In this document: one piece after another, positions 9,212 through 17,537 of the stretch
How positions within the stretch are numbered: position 1 is the first letter of the stretch
Layout: each line of letters starts with the position of its first letter
Origin: Flavobacterium sp. 140616W15
GTDB lineage: Bacteria > Bacteroidota > Bacteroidia > Flavobacteriales > Flavobacteriaceae
Length of the DNA: 64,000 bases
Direction of reading: 5' to 3'
Assembly: GCF_003668995.1 (NCBI RefSeq)
Contig: NZ_CP033068.1
Coordinates: 2,542,001-2,606,000, forward strand
Notes under the pieces: generated by a model
The model's database searches: none
Told to the model about the DNA's origin: nothing
What the model saw: the letters and a program-made list of their open reading frames with translations, nothing else
Translations under genes and position numbers: made by a program

Positions 9212-9880
9212 ATGAATACTGCAATAGAAAATGAAAATCCGTTATTATTATTTGGTACAAATAGTCAAGAGCGGGTTGAGAATGCAATTAAAGAACTTAA
9301 AAAAGGAAAAGGAATTTTATTAATTGATGATAAAGACCGTGAAAATGAAGGCGATTTAGTTTTTTCGGCTCAACATATGTCAGTCGAAGATATGGCATTA
9401 ATGATACGTGAATGCAGCGGAATTGTATGTCTTTGCCTTACCAACAAAAAAGCAGATGAATTAGAATTGCCTTATATGGTAAAAGAAAATACTAGTCTCT
9501 TTCAAACTCCTTTTACAGTTTCTATAGAAGCAAAAGAAGGGGTTACAACAGGGCTTTCCGCATCAGATAGAATTCAAACCATAAAAACAGCTTCTGCAGC
9601 TGATGCAAAAGCTTCAGACTTAGTAAAACCAGGACATATTTTTCCATTAAGAGCAAATGACAATGGTGTTCTAGAAAGAAACGGACATACTGAAGGAAGT
9701 GTAGATTTAATGAAATTATCAGGTTTAAAACCAGAGGCTGTATTATGCGAATTAATGAACTCAGATGGGACAATGGCAAGATTACCCGAAATTTTATCAT
9801 TTGCCAAAAAGCACCAATTGCTTGTTTTAACAATAGCTGATATTATACATTATCGTAAATTTGTTAAAGATTTTATTTAA
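9212..9880 (+). CDS. ribB: 3,4-dihydroxy-2-butanone-4-phosphate synthase, stand-alone
   Basis: A 222-aa enzyme converting ribulose 5-phosphate to the four-carbon riboflavin precursor plus formate. Signature residues are visible: the acidic loop [12 protein letters not shown] (about residues 38-49), CSGIVCLCL (about 70-78), TTGLSASDR (about 113-121), PGHIFPLRA (about 139-147) and [16 protein letters not shown] (about 154-169). The length matches the monofunctional E. coli type rather than the RibBA fusion usual in Bacteroidota, so this may be a second, accessory copy. No FMN riboswitch elements were seen upstream. A Crp/Fnr gene follows 3 nt after the stop. Confidence 0.93.
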   Translation: MNTAIENENPLLLFGTNSQERVENAIKELKKGKGILLIDDKDRENEGDLVFSAQHMSVEDMALMIRECSGIVCLCLTNKKADELELPYMVKENTSLFQTPFTVSIEAKEGVTTGLSASDRIQTIKTASAADAKASDLVKPGHIFPLRANDNGVLERNGHTEGSVDLMKLSGLKPEAVLCELMNSDGTMARLPEILSFAKKHQLLVLTIADIIHYRKFVKDFI

Positions 9881-9883
9881 ACC

Positions 9884-10453
9884 ATGAAAGAGCAATTAAT
9901 CAAATACATAAAAGAAGTATCAACGGTTACAGACGAAGAACTAGAAAAAATAATAAGCTACTTTAATTCTTTAGATGTCGAAAAGAATGAGCTCTTGGTT
10001 CTTCCTGGGCAAACCACTCAACGAATGTATTTTATTTGCAATGGTTGCTTACGCATCTTTTTTATAACCGAAGAAGGGCAAGAAGCAACACGCTATTTGG
10101 GTTTCGAAAGTAATTTTGTAACTGCTCTATCTAGCTTTGTATTAAATGAACCCTCTTTAGAATTTGTTCAAGCCTTAGAACCAACAGAATTACTTTATAT
10201 TTCACGTAAAGACTTTTATCACTTGCTGGAAAGCATCCCTAATTGGGGTAGTTTTTACAGGCATTATATGGAAATGGCATATGTTACCAATACCAAAAGA
10301 CTCATGTCGTTCTTAACACAAAATGCAACCGAAAGGTATAAACATTTATTAGATACTAATCCAAAAGTAGCACAACGCTTGTCTAACAAAATAGTTTCTT
10401 CCTACCTCAACATCTCTCAGGAAACATTAAGCCGAGTAAAATCTAAGAACTAA
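9884..10453 (+). CDS. Crp/Fnr family transcriptional regulator
   Basis: A 189-aa regulator. The N-terminal cyclic-nucleotide-binding-like barrel spans about residues 20-115 (LVLPGQTTQRMYFICNGCLRIFF is diagnostic), followed by a dimerisation helix and a short HTH region ending SSYLNISQETLSRVKSK. No Cys cluster for Fnr-type Fe-S binding is present, and the arginine/serine pocket for cAMP is not evident. This fits the Bacteroidota Crp-like group with unknown ligands. It is 3 nt from ribB and presumably cotranscribed with it. Confidence 0.9.
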   Translation: MKEQLIKYIKEVSTVTDEELEKIISYFNSLDVEKNELLVLPGQTTQRMYFICNGCLRIFFITEEGQEATRYLGFESNFVTALSSFVLNEPSLEFVQALEPTELLYISRKDFYHLLESIPNWGSFYRHYMEMAYVTNTKRLMSFLTQNATERYKHLLDTNPKVAQRLSNKIVSSYLNISQETLSRVKSKN

Positions 10454-10476
10454 CTCAAATCTCATTTCAAAATATA

Positions 10477-10516
10477 AACAGGCAATACTAGTTTCTAGTC
10501 ATTGCCTGTTTTCTTT
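10477..10516 (+). terminator. terminator after ribB-crp pair
   Basis: Inverted arms AACAGGCAAT and ATTGCCTGTT flank a loop containing the further inverted pair CTAG/CTAG, followed by TTCTTTT. It ends the ribB operon. Confidence 0.8.
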
Positions 10517-10799
10517 TAGATGTACATCTATATTTTTCATAACTTCGTTTACTATAAAGAAAAACAACCAATTGTTAATGAATCAAGATAGTATTAACAT
10601 ATCAAATAACAAAGTCATTAACTTGCAAATGGTCAAAATCTCACGAGGTCAGATCATATTAAGAAACGATAGAATTTAACATACTTAGACAGTAAATACC
10701 CAGCCTTTCTTAACGAAAAAAAACACATCTTATATTATTAAAATCAATTACTTATAATTTCATATAGCCCCAAATTATAACAATAATATAAAACTGAAT
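10517..10799. other. intergenic stretch with no recognised gene
   Basis: This is A+T-rich sequence between the ribB-crp terminator and the LOG fossil. The only open frame is a 33-codon one at 10578-10679 that resembles nothing I know. No promoter with both boxes or RNA structure was convincing. Confidence 0.5.
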
Positions 10800-10852
10800 A
10801 TGAACCGAATTACAGTTTTTTGTAGATCAAGTTTCGGAAACAAAAAAGAATA
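10800..10852 (+). pseudogene. duplicated fragment of the LOG gene 5' end
   Basis: From its ATG this 53-base stretch matches the first 53 bases of the LOG gene at 12704, with only two adjacent changes (CG to TA, turning a Gly codon into Arg). Similarity ends abruptly at a TAG stop after 17 codons (MNRITVFCRSSFGNKKE). The upstream flanks do not match. It is a decayed partial copy lying directly before the broken hydrolase gene, so the region has undergone a local duplication or rearrangement. Confidence 0.85.
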
Positions 10853-10933
10853 GACAATTTTATATAATTTCTGTAACAAAATACGTTTTGTGAGACTATT
10901 CTGTTACCATTATATAATTTAAAAACGAACCAA

Positions 10934-12333
10934 ATGAAACAAACTATAGTATCAATACTAACAATTTTAACCACATTAACTGTTTTCGGACAAGACATTT
11001 CAGGAGAATGGAATGGTCTTTTAAATGTTCCGGGAAAACAATTAAGTATTGTCTTTAATATCAAAAAAGTAGACACTGGTTTTAAATCAACAATGGACAG
11101 TCCTGATCAAGGCGCAAAAGATATTCCAGTAACTACAACAAGTTTTGAGAACTCAACTTTAAAACTTACCATTGAAAGTGCTAAAATCGAATATGAAGGC
11201 ATTCTTGACAAAGACAATAAAATAGTTGGTAATTTTAAACAAGCAGGTCATTCATTTCCGATGAATTTATCGCGAGAAAAAATTGAAAAAGAAAAACTAA
11301 TACGTCCGCAAGAGCCGACTAAACCGTATCCTTATTACTCCGAAGATGTCACTTTTAAAAATGAAAAAGCAGGAATAACTCTGGCTGGAACATTAACGCT
11401 TCCTAAAAAAGAAGGTGTTTTCCCTGTTGTTATTTTAATTTAATAAGCGGAAGCGGCCCACAAAACCGCGATGAAGAACTTGTAGGGCATAAACCATTCT
11501 TAGTATTATCAGACTTTTTAACTAGAAACGGAATTGCAGTTTTACGATATGATGATAGAGGAACAGCACAATCTACAGGTAACTTTAAGAACTCAACTTC
11601 TTTAGATTTTGCCACAGATGCTCTGGCAGCAGTAAACTATTTACTAACCAGAAAAGAAATTAACAAACAAAAAATTGGTTTAATCGGTCATAGCGAAGGA
11701 GGTTTAATTGCTCCAATTGTTGCTACAAATTCTAAGAACATTAGTTTTATTGTATTGCTTGCAGGCCCTGGACTTCCTGGGAACCAATTGCTTTTATTAC
11801 AACAAAAAACAATTGCAGAAGCAGCAGGAATGAGTGATGCTGCTATTCAGAAAGCACAAGAAATAAACAAAACAGCTTTTAATATTATTGCTAAATCTAA
11901 AAGCCCAGAACAATTAAAAACCGATATAACAGCTTACATGACTCAAGTTTCTAAAACAGATCCTAACAAACCAGCAGGAATGACTGAGGCAGAATATATT
12001 AAAATGCAAACAGACAAGATTCTAACTCCTTGGATGGTAACTTTCCTTACCTTTAACCCAGCCCCAACATTAGAGAAGGTAAAATGTCCTGTTTTAGCAC
12101 TTAATGGAGCCAAAGATTTACAAGTTGCACCAAAAGAAAATCTAACCACTATAAAAGAAGCCCTTTTAAAAGGAGGAAATAAAAACATTACAATCAAAGA
12201 ATTACCAAACCTGAATCATTTATTTCAGGAATGCAAAACTGGTTTACCCCAAGAATATGCAACTATAGAACAAACATTTGCGCCAATAGCTCTGAACGAA
12301 ATTCTAGATTGGATAAAAATACAGACTAAATAA
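10934..12333 (+). pseudogene. exported alpha/beta hydrolase, frameshifted
   Basis: Two frames together make one hydrolase of about 464 residues. The first (10934-11443) has a signal peptide (1-19, ending TVFGQ), a beta-rich N-terminal domain and the first hydrolase strands, ending at TAA after PVVILI. Coding resumes at 11446 in another frame as SGSGPQNRDEEL, with nucleophile motif GHSEGG, acid LNGAKD and histidine NLNHLF. The junction carries two adjacent copies of TTAAT (11435-11444). Removing one restores a single frame. It is therefore a recently inactivated secreted esterase/peptidase-like hydrolase, unless the duplication is a sequencing error or a reversible switch. Confidence 0.88.
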
Positions 12334-12353
12334 AATTTAATCAAGCTGTAACA

Positions 12354-12668
12354 ATGAACGATAAATCGACATCTCAAAATAGCAAACTAAAAATATTCAT
12401 TAACGGAAATATTTGCCAAAGTCGAGAAGATTTCTGGAATGCCTATGCAAAAGAAATCGATCCTGAATCAGCAAAACATTTTGGAAAAAACTTAGATGCT
12501 TTTAATGATGCCATTTCAGCCGCTGGTCCAGGATATCCGGGAGAATGTACTATAGAAATAACAGGAACAGAAAATTTAAACAAAATATTTGGCAAGGAAA
12601 ATTTTCAGTACATAATCGAATTATTTACAAAGGCAGACTTTGTAGATTTAATTACTCAAGAAAACTAA
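12354..12668 (+). CDS. barstar family protein
   Basis: A 104-aa barstar (RNase inhibitor) fold. It starts with strand KIFINGNICQSREDFWNAYAKEI, then the conserved HFGKNLDAFNDAI helix (about residues 42-54), then CTIEITG and the C-terminal IIELFTKADFVDL. Barstar proteins sequester barnase-type RNases. No barnase-like RNase gene is visible nearby, so this may be an orphan immunity gene. It sits 20 bp after the broken hydrolase and 35 bp before the LOG gene. Confidence 0.85.
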   Translation: MNDKSTSQNSKLKIFINGNICQSREDFWNAYAKEIDPESAKHFGKNLDAFNDAISAAGPGYPGECTIEITGTENLNKIFGKENFQYIIELFTKADFVDLITQEN

Positions 12669-12703
12669 TTACCGATTACATAATACATTTTACAATTAAA
12701 CAA

Positions 12704-13285
12704 ATGAACCGAATTACAGTTTTTTGCGGATCAAGTTTCGGAAACAAAAAAGAATATGAAACTCAAGCCTTTCAACTTGGACAAATAATGTCTGAAAATA
12801 ATATTGATTTAGTTTATGGTGGAGCCAAAGTTGGTCTTATGGGAGCCGTTGCTGATGGAGTTTTGAATAAAAACGGGAAAGTAATTGGTGTCCTGCCAGA
12901 CTTTTTAATGAAAAAAGAAATTGCTCACGATAATTTAACCGAATTAATTATCGTAAAAAGTATGCATGAAAGAAAAACCAAAATGAACGAATTAAGTGAT
13001 GGCGTAATTGCTTTACCAGGTGGATTCGGAACGCTGGAAGAGTTTTTTGAAATGCTTACATGGGCGCAACTCGGACTTCATAAAAAACCAATAGGAATTT
13101 TAAATATCGATGGATTTTACGATTTATTACTAGAATTTATACTAAAAATGGTAAATGAAGGTTTCTTAAAAGAGATCAACCAACAAATGATAATCGTAAG
13201 TACAGATTCACAGGATTTACTCCTCAAAATGAAAAGTTACGTAGCACCAGAAGTTGGGAAATGGATTAAAAAAGGAAATGAATAA
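12704..13285 (+). CDS. LOG family protein (TIGR00730; cytokinin riboside monophosphate phosphoribohydrolase type)
   Basis: A 193-aa Rossmann-like protein. It has the N-terminal FCGSSFGNKKEY, the GGAKVGLMGAVADGVL nucleotide loop and the diagnostic LPGGFGTLEEFFEMLTWAQLG (about residues 104-124), whose Glu is catalytic. LOG enzymes release ribose 5-phosphate from nucleoside monophosphates; in bacteria the physiological substrate is often unclear. The frame is open upstream to 12545 inside the barstar gene, but the ATG at 12704 gives the family's normal length. The 53-base fossil at 10800 derives from this start. Confidence 0.92.
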   Translation: MNRITVFCGSSFGNKKEYETQAFQLGQIMSENNIDLVYGGAKVGLMGAVADGVLNKNGKVIGVLPDFLMKKEIAHDNLTELIIVKSMHERKTKMNELSDGVIALPGGFGTLEEFFEMLTWAQLGLHKKPIGILNIDGFYDLLLEFILKMVNEGFLKEINQQMIIVSTDSQDLLLKMKSYVAPEVGKWIKKGNE

Positions 13286-13305
13286 ATCATTTAAAATCAA
13301 AAAAC

Positions 13306-13854
13306 ATGCCTTTAGATAATTTAAATTTAGAAATTCCAAAATTGATTTTTAATGCAAGCGGAGAGTTAATAATCCTTCCTTCCCCTACTTCATCCAAAGA
13401 TGATTTTGATTTTTTTCAAGGGAAAACTAACATTATAAATAAAAAACTAAAATACCGATTCTCTGATTGTACAGAATGGATTGAATTTCCATCGACTCAG
13501 GAAATGTATAAAGTTCTAAACGGAATTGGCAATATTGATAATTATCTAGCCGAATTTGATGGTGTTCCTTTTGAAGGAATGACGGTGCGACTCTTTAATC
13601 CTGAAACAAAATTATGGAGTATTTATTGGTCAGATTCTAATACAGGTGTTTTAGATAAACCAGTTATAGGATCATTCGAAAAAAAAGTAGGTCATTTCTT
13701 TTCAAGAGATATTTACGAAGGCAAGAAAGTAATTCAGTTATTTCGTTGGGATGCCAGAGACAAAAAAAATCCTATTTGGAGTCAGGCAATGTCAGCCAAT
13801 AATGGAGAAACCTGGGAATGGAATTGGTATATGTACATGACCAAAGTGAAATAA
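13306..13854 (+). CDS. hypothetical protein, lipocalin/DUF1579-like
   Basis: A 182-aa protein dominated by beta strands: DDFDFFQGKTNIINKKLKYR, WIEFPSTQEMYKVLNGIGNIDNYL, GMTVRLFNPETKLWSIYWSD, VGHFFSRDIYEGKKVIQLFRWD and a C-terminal W-rich SNNGETWEWNWYMYMT-like segment. This strand order is typical of DUF1579-type lipocalin-like barrels, often annotated only as hypothetical. It has no signal peptide. It follows LOG by 20 bp and precedes a glyoxalase gene by 28 bp, so it could share a transcript. Confidence 0.75.
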   Translation: MPLDNLNLEIPKLIFNASGELIILPSPTSSKDDFDFFQGKTNIINKKLKYRFSDCTEWIEFPSTQEMYKVLNGIGNIDNYLAEFDGVPFEGMTVRLFNPETKLWSIYWSDSNTGVLDKPVIGSFEKKVGHFFSRDIYEGKKVIQLFRWDARDKKNPIWSQAMSANNGETWEWNWYMYMTKVK

Positions 13855-13882
13855 ACAAAAAAAGAATGCACTTAAATTGAAT

Positions 13883-14263
13883 ATGAAAAACAAATCAAAT
13901 CCAGTTGTCTATTTTGAAATTCCTGTAACCGATATAGAAAGAGCCATCCGATTTTATGCAGCAGTATTTAACTTCGATTTTGAGCGAGATATTATTCATG
14001 GTAACGAAATGGCATTTTTCCCTCTTATCGAAGGTAATAATGGAATTTCGGGTGCTTTGGCTAAAGGAGAAATATACAACCCTACTATAAACGGAACGCT
14101 TATATATTTTAATACCGAAGATATTGATGCAACTTTAAATCTTGCTGTAAAAAATGGTGCCGAAGTTTTATTTCCAATAACATCAAACGGAGAATATGGT
14201 TCTGTAGCCGAATTTAAAGATTGCGAAGGAAACAGAATTGCATTACATATGGCTAATAAATAA
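13883..14263 (+). CDS. VOC family protein (glyoxalase/dioxygenase fold)
   Basis: A 126-aa vicinal-oxygen-chelate protein: VVYFEIPVTDIERAIRFYAAVF at the N-terminus is the classic betaalpha start, with metal-ligand-type positions in GTLIYFNTEDIDATLNLAV and the terminal EFKDCEGNRIALH. Members include glyoxalases, fosfomycin-type transferases and orphan binding proteins. I start at ATG 13883 rather than the TTG two codons upstream. The stop is 6 nt before the next gene. Confidence 0.88.
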   Translation: MKNKSNPVVYFEIPVTDIERAIRFYAAVFNFDFERDIIHGNEMAFFPLIEGNNGISGALAKGEIYNPTINGTLIYFNTEDIDATLNLAVKNGAEVLFPITSNGEYGSVAEFKDCEGNRIALHMANK

Positions 14264-14269
14264 ATTATT

Positions 14270-14890
14270 ATGAGTTCATTAGAAGCTACCAAAGCTGTTT
14301 TGAAAACTGGAGAAGAAAAACTTATGTATAATGAAAAGTCTTTAAATTTCTCATTACTTGATTTTTGGCGTTGGAGTGTTTCAGATATTGTTAGTAATGC
14401 AACACGTGGCCGTTTAGCAGAATTTATTGTTGCAACAGCTGTAAATATTGATATAAAAGAAATTCGAGATGAATGGGGCGCCTATGATTTAGAAACACCT
14501 GACAAAATAAAAATTGAAATAAAATCTGCTGCATATATACAATCATGGGAACAAAAGAAACTATCGTCAATTAGTTTCAGTACAAAACTATCCCAGCCTT
14601 GGAATTCAGAAATTGATAAACGTTCAACAATACCAATTAGAAGTGCTGATGTATATGTTTTTTGCCTTTTACATCATTTAAACAAACCAACAATAAATCC
14701 TCTTAATTTAAATCATTGGGAGTTTTATGTCTTGTCAACTGAAGAATTGAATAATTACAAGCGAAGTCAACATTCAATAACATTAAATTCTTTAAAAAAA
14801 TTGACCAATTCGGTTGAATATGATAAATTAAAAAATGAAATAGAAGAAAAAAACAAATTAAACATTAAAATTGTATCTAGCATAATTTAA
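14270..14890 (+). CDS. putative PD-(D/E)xK-type nuclease-like protein
   Basis: A 206-aa soluble protein I cannot assign to a named family. Its central part looks like a restriction-endonuclease-like core: helix with NATRGRLAEFIVATAV (Glu near residue 50), then an EWGAYDLE Asp (about 70), then KIKIEIKSAA giving an ExK (about 81-85). The C-terminus is a Leu/Lys/Asn-rich helix. The same D...ExK order is the active site of PD-(D/E)xK nucleases. No methyltransferase or specificity subunit sits beside it. The start at 14270 is 6 nt after the glyoxalase stop. Confidence 0.55.
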   Translation: MSSLEATKAVLKTGEEKLMYNEKSLNFSLLDFWRWSVSDIVSNATRGRLAEFIVATAVNIDIKEIRDEWGAYDLETPDKIKIEIKSAAYIQSWEQKKLSSISFSTKLSQPWNSEIDKRSTIPIRSADVYVFCLLHHLNKPTINPLNLNHWEFYVLSTEELNNYKRSQHSITLNSLKKLTNSVEYDKLKNEIEEKNKLNIKIVSSII

Positions 14891-14910
14891 AATAAAAACA
14901 ATCCATTAAA

Positions 14911-15303
14911 ATGTCAGGAGAAAAAGATTTAGACAAATTACTCAAAAGCATGAAACCAAAACATAATGTTGGCGATTATGTTTTTTGCACCGCACAAAGT
15001 CTTGAAAATATAGCTATCAAAGATATTGTAATGTCATTTACAGAAAGTGAAGGCATTACTTTAATCTTAAAAAAAGAAATTGCCGACGAGCTAAAACTTG
15101 ATTATTCAGTTGTAATGTCGTGGATAACACTTACTGTGCATTCCTCATTAGAAGCTGTAGGTTTAACTGCCGCTTTCGCGAAAGCGTTATCCGATAATAA
15201 CATTAGTTGTAATGTTGTAGCTGCATTTTATCACGACCACATTTTTGTAAACAAAAAAGACACAGACAACGCCATGACTATTTTAAATAAATTTTCAGAA
15301 TAG
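14911..15303 (+). CDS. ACT domain-containing protein
   Basis: A 130-aa protein of the small ACT (ACT_7/DUF2241-like) type. It has two betaalphabeta halves: VGDYVFCTAQSLENI...GITLILKKEIADEL and MSWITLTVHSSLEAVGLTAAFAKALSDNNISCNVVAAFYHDHIFV. ACT domains bind amino acids or similar ligands. It is a stand-alone sensor or binding protein without a fused enzyme. The codons for AFAKAL include the perfect 16-bp palindrome CGCTTTCGCGAAAGCG at 15171. Confidence 0.85.
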   Translation: MSGEKDLDKLLKSMKPKHNVGDYVFCTAQSLENIAIKDIVMSFTESEGITLILKKEIADELKLDYSVVMSWITLTVHSSLEAVGLTAAFAKALSDNNISCNVVAAFYHDHIFVNKKDTDNAMTILNKFSE

Positions 15304-15473
15304 AGTTAATCCATATTTCATGACAACAGATATCATAGAAATAAACAACTTCGTCGTTTTAATCGAACAAACGAATTAAAAAAAAATCTTTTCGAACAAA
15401 TTTTAATCCACTTAAAACAAACAACTTATAATCAATAGTTCTAATTTTATCATGCTAATTAAACATCATAATC

Positions 15474-15986
15474 ATGGAACCATTTATTGTCGACGCAAAA
15501 ACTATTGTTTTATTACTTACTACATTATTAACTGGGCTTTTGGCTGGAATATTTTTCACTTGGTCAAATGCTATAACTCCAGGTATTGGCAGACTTGATG
15601 ATATAAATTATCTCAGTGCATTCCAGAACATGAACAGGACTATTGTAAACCCATTATTCTTAATTATATTTATGGGACCAGTATTTTTATCTTTTGTTAC
15701 AGCATATCTGTATAAATCCAATCATTCCAATATTTTATGGCTATTACTCCTTGCCACAATACTATATTTTGTAGGCGTTTTTCTAGTAACAATCATTGGG
15801 AATATTCCGTTAAATAACCTTTTAGACAAAACCGATTTAACCAATATATCACTAGAAGAGGCAAGAAGTTTAAGAGACAAATTCGAACTTAAATGGAATA
15901 ATCTACATCTGGTTCGAACTATAACATCAACTCTATCATTCCTCTTATTAATTATAGCGTGTTTGTTTAGAAATAGTATCTTTTAA
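15474..15986 (+). CDS. DUF1772 membrane protein
   Basis: A 170-aa integral membrane protein with four hydrophobic helices (about residues 10-32, 58-78, 86-108 and 148-165). The DUF1772 pattern is AGIFFTWSNAITPGIGRL near residue 25 and an NIPLNNLL loop followed by FELKWNNLHLVRT. The superfamily includes anthrone oxygenases, but most bacterial members have no proven activity. It is monocistronic, with 170 bp of gene-free DNA upstream. Confidence 0.88.
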   Translation: MEPFIVDAKTIVLLLTTLLTGLLAGIFFTWSNAITPGIGRLDDINYLSAFQNMNRTIVNPLFLIIFMGPVFLSFVTAYLYKSNHSNILWLLLLATILYFVGVFLVTIIGNIPLNNLLDKTDLTNISLEEARSLRDKFELKWNNLHLVRTITSTLSFLLLIIACLFRNSIF

Positions 15987-16132
15987 TCTTAAAACAAAAC
16001 GACAAAATTGTCATAGTTTTTTACCAATAAATTGTTTTGGATTCTTATTACAGAGGCTGTTGTTATTATTATACACTTTTATTAAAAATTAAAGATTAAA
16101 ACCAGATCACAAAACATACAATCGCTATAAAA

Positions 16133-16183
16133 AACCTTGTTAACTCTGCGAAAATCTTTGCGCCTTTGCAGTTAATTTTTAAA
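16133..16183. repeat. degenerate TTTGCG-word intergenic repeat
   Basis: The stretch contains CTCTGCGAAAATCTTTGCGC followed by CTTTGCAG. Similar TTTGCG/CGCAAA/CTCTGCGA wording recurs at 19314-19380, around 48395-48490 and at 50590-50740, always between genes. This is a diverged dispersed family by appearance; boundaries are uncertain. Confidence 0.45.
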
Positions 16184-16261
16184 CTACAGATTCCTGTTTT
16201 TAACTAAATAAAAAGCTTTAATTTCCTTAACTTCGTTTTCCACATAAAACCTCTGCAAATT

Positions 16262-17020
16262 ATGGCATGGAATCCTGAAAAATACAACGAGTTTAAAGCA
16301 CTTCGCTACAAACCTTTCTTTGATTTGGTTGCCCATATTGTGGATAAACCAAATATGAAAGTCATTGATTTAGGTTGTGGAACTGGAGAGTTAACCCATA
16401 TGCTATCCGAAAGACTAACTAATCCATCAGTAAAAGGCATCGATTCCTCGAAAGAAATGCTGGAAAAGGCCAAAAAAATTACCTCGATACAATTTGATCA
16501 AAAAACAATTGAAGAACAAATCAATACGGGAGAAAAATGGGATTTAATTTTTGCAAATGCATCTATTCAATGGGTAGATAATCATGAAGAATTATTTCCT
16601 AAAATTATATCATTATTAAATTCCGATGGACAATTGGCAATCCAAATGCCTTGTCAAAACGAAAATTTACTCAATCAGATTGTAATCGAATTGGTTCAGG
16701 AAGAACCGTATAAAAGTGCATTGAATAATTGGAAACGACTTTCTCCAGTGCTCTCAATGGATGATTACGCACAAATTTTATTCGAAAATAACGGTACCGA
16801 TATACTAATTTACCAAAAAGTATATCCCATGATAGCTAGCTCTCATGACGAATTATATGAGTTCATTCTAGGTTCAACATTAGTTCCGTATTTCGAAAGA
16901 TTAAAAGGCGAAATTAAAGAACAATTCATCAAAGAATTTAAAATAAGAATCGCCAAAAGGTTTAGTAAAACACCATCATTATACGCATTCAAAAGAATCC
17001 TCTTATATGCAAAATTCTAA
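16262..17020 (+). CDS. trans-aconitate 2-methyltransferase-like SAM methyltransferase
   Basis: A 252-aa class I methyltransferase. Motif I is VIDLGCGTGELTHML (about residues 34-48), motif II GIDSSKEMLEKA, and the FANASIQWVDNHEELFPKII segment is characteristic of the Tam subgroup. The C-terminal LYEFILGSTLVPYFERL helix also matches Tam. Tam methylates trans-aconitate, removing a spontaneous aconitase by-product. Orphan homologues may use other acids, so I leave the symbol blank. The next gene follows after 22 bp. Confidence 0.88.
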   Translation: MAWNPEKYNEFKALRYKPFFDLVAHIVDKPNMKVIDLGCGTGELTHMLSERLTNPSVKGIDSSKEMLEKAKKITSIQFDQKTIEEQINTGEKWDLIFANASIQWVDNHEELFPKIISLLNSDGQLAIQMPCQNENLLNQIVIELVQEEPYKSALNNWKRLSPVLSMDDYAQILFENNGTDILIYQKVYPMIASSHDELYEFILGSTLVPYFERLKGEIKEQFIKEFKIRIAKRFSKTPSLYAFKRILLYAKF

Positions 17021-17042
17021 ATCTAACTAAAAAAAAATCTCT

Positions 17043-17507
17043 ATGAGTAGCAATCCAAAATCTGTTGAAGCTCAAATGCTGATAAGAAAACCAGCTGCAA
17101 TTGTTTTTAATGCATTTATTGACCCAAATGTAACAAAGAACTTTTGGTTTACAAAAGGAAGTGATAAACTGACTGTAGGCAAAAACATAATCTGGGAATG
17201 GGAAATGTATAACGTATCAACGACTGTTTTTGTAAAAGAGATTATCGAAAACGAAAAAATTTCTATTGAATGGAATGAACCTAAAACAACCGTTGATTTC
17301 GAATTCAAAAAAATAACAGACGATACCACTTATGTAGTTATCAAAAACTATGGCTTTGATAAAGAAGGCGACGAACTCTTAAATATAATCAAAGATGCTA
17401 CTGGCGGATTTACTACAGTTCTCGATGGATTAAAAGCCTATTTAGAGCATAATATCAACCTGAACCTTATAGCCGATAAATTCCCTAAAGAAGCTTTTAA
17501 CAAATAA
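17043..17507 (+). CDS. SRPBCC/AHSA1 domain protein
   Basis: A 154-aa START-like (AHSA1) fold protein. It has AQMLIRKPAAIVFNAFIDPNVTKNFWFTKGSDKL, VGKNIIWEWEMYNVSTTVFVKEIIENEKISIEWN and the C-terminal helix WTTVLDGLKAYLEH-like region (here GFTTVLDGLKAYLEHNI). Such domains bind hydrophobic ligands or act with partner enzymes. It lies between two methyltransferase genes with 22-30 bp spacings, so the three may be one operon (16262-18338). Confidence 0.88.
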   Translation: MSSNPKSVEAQMLIRKPAAIVFNAFIDPNVTKNFWFTKGSDKLTVGKNIIWEWEMYNVSTTVFVKEIIENEKISIEWNEPKTTVDFEFKKITDDTTYVVIKNYGFDKEGDELLNIIKDATGGFTTVLDGLKAYLEHNINLNLIADKFPKEAFNK

Positions 17508-17537
17508 AAAAAGACATTCTCAAATCATATTAAAAAA

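Noticed and set aside
10578..10679. 33-codon ORF
   Set aside because: It has no recognisable family, no leader signal and no neighbour support; ORFs of this length are expected by chance.
15320..15379. 19-codon ORF between the ACT and DUF1772 genes
   Set aside because: It is too short, with no membrane or motif features and no coupling to a neighbour.
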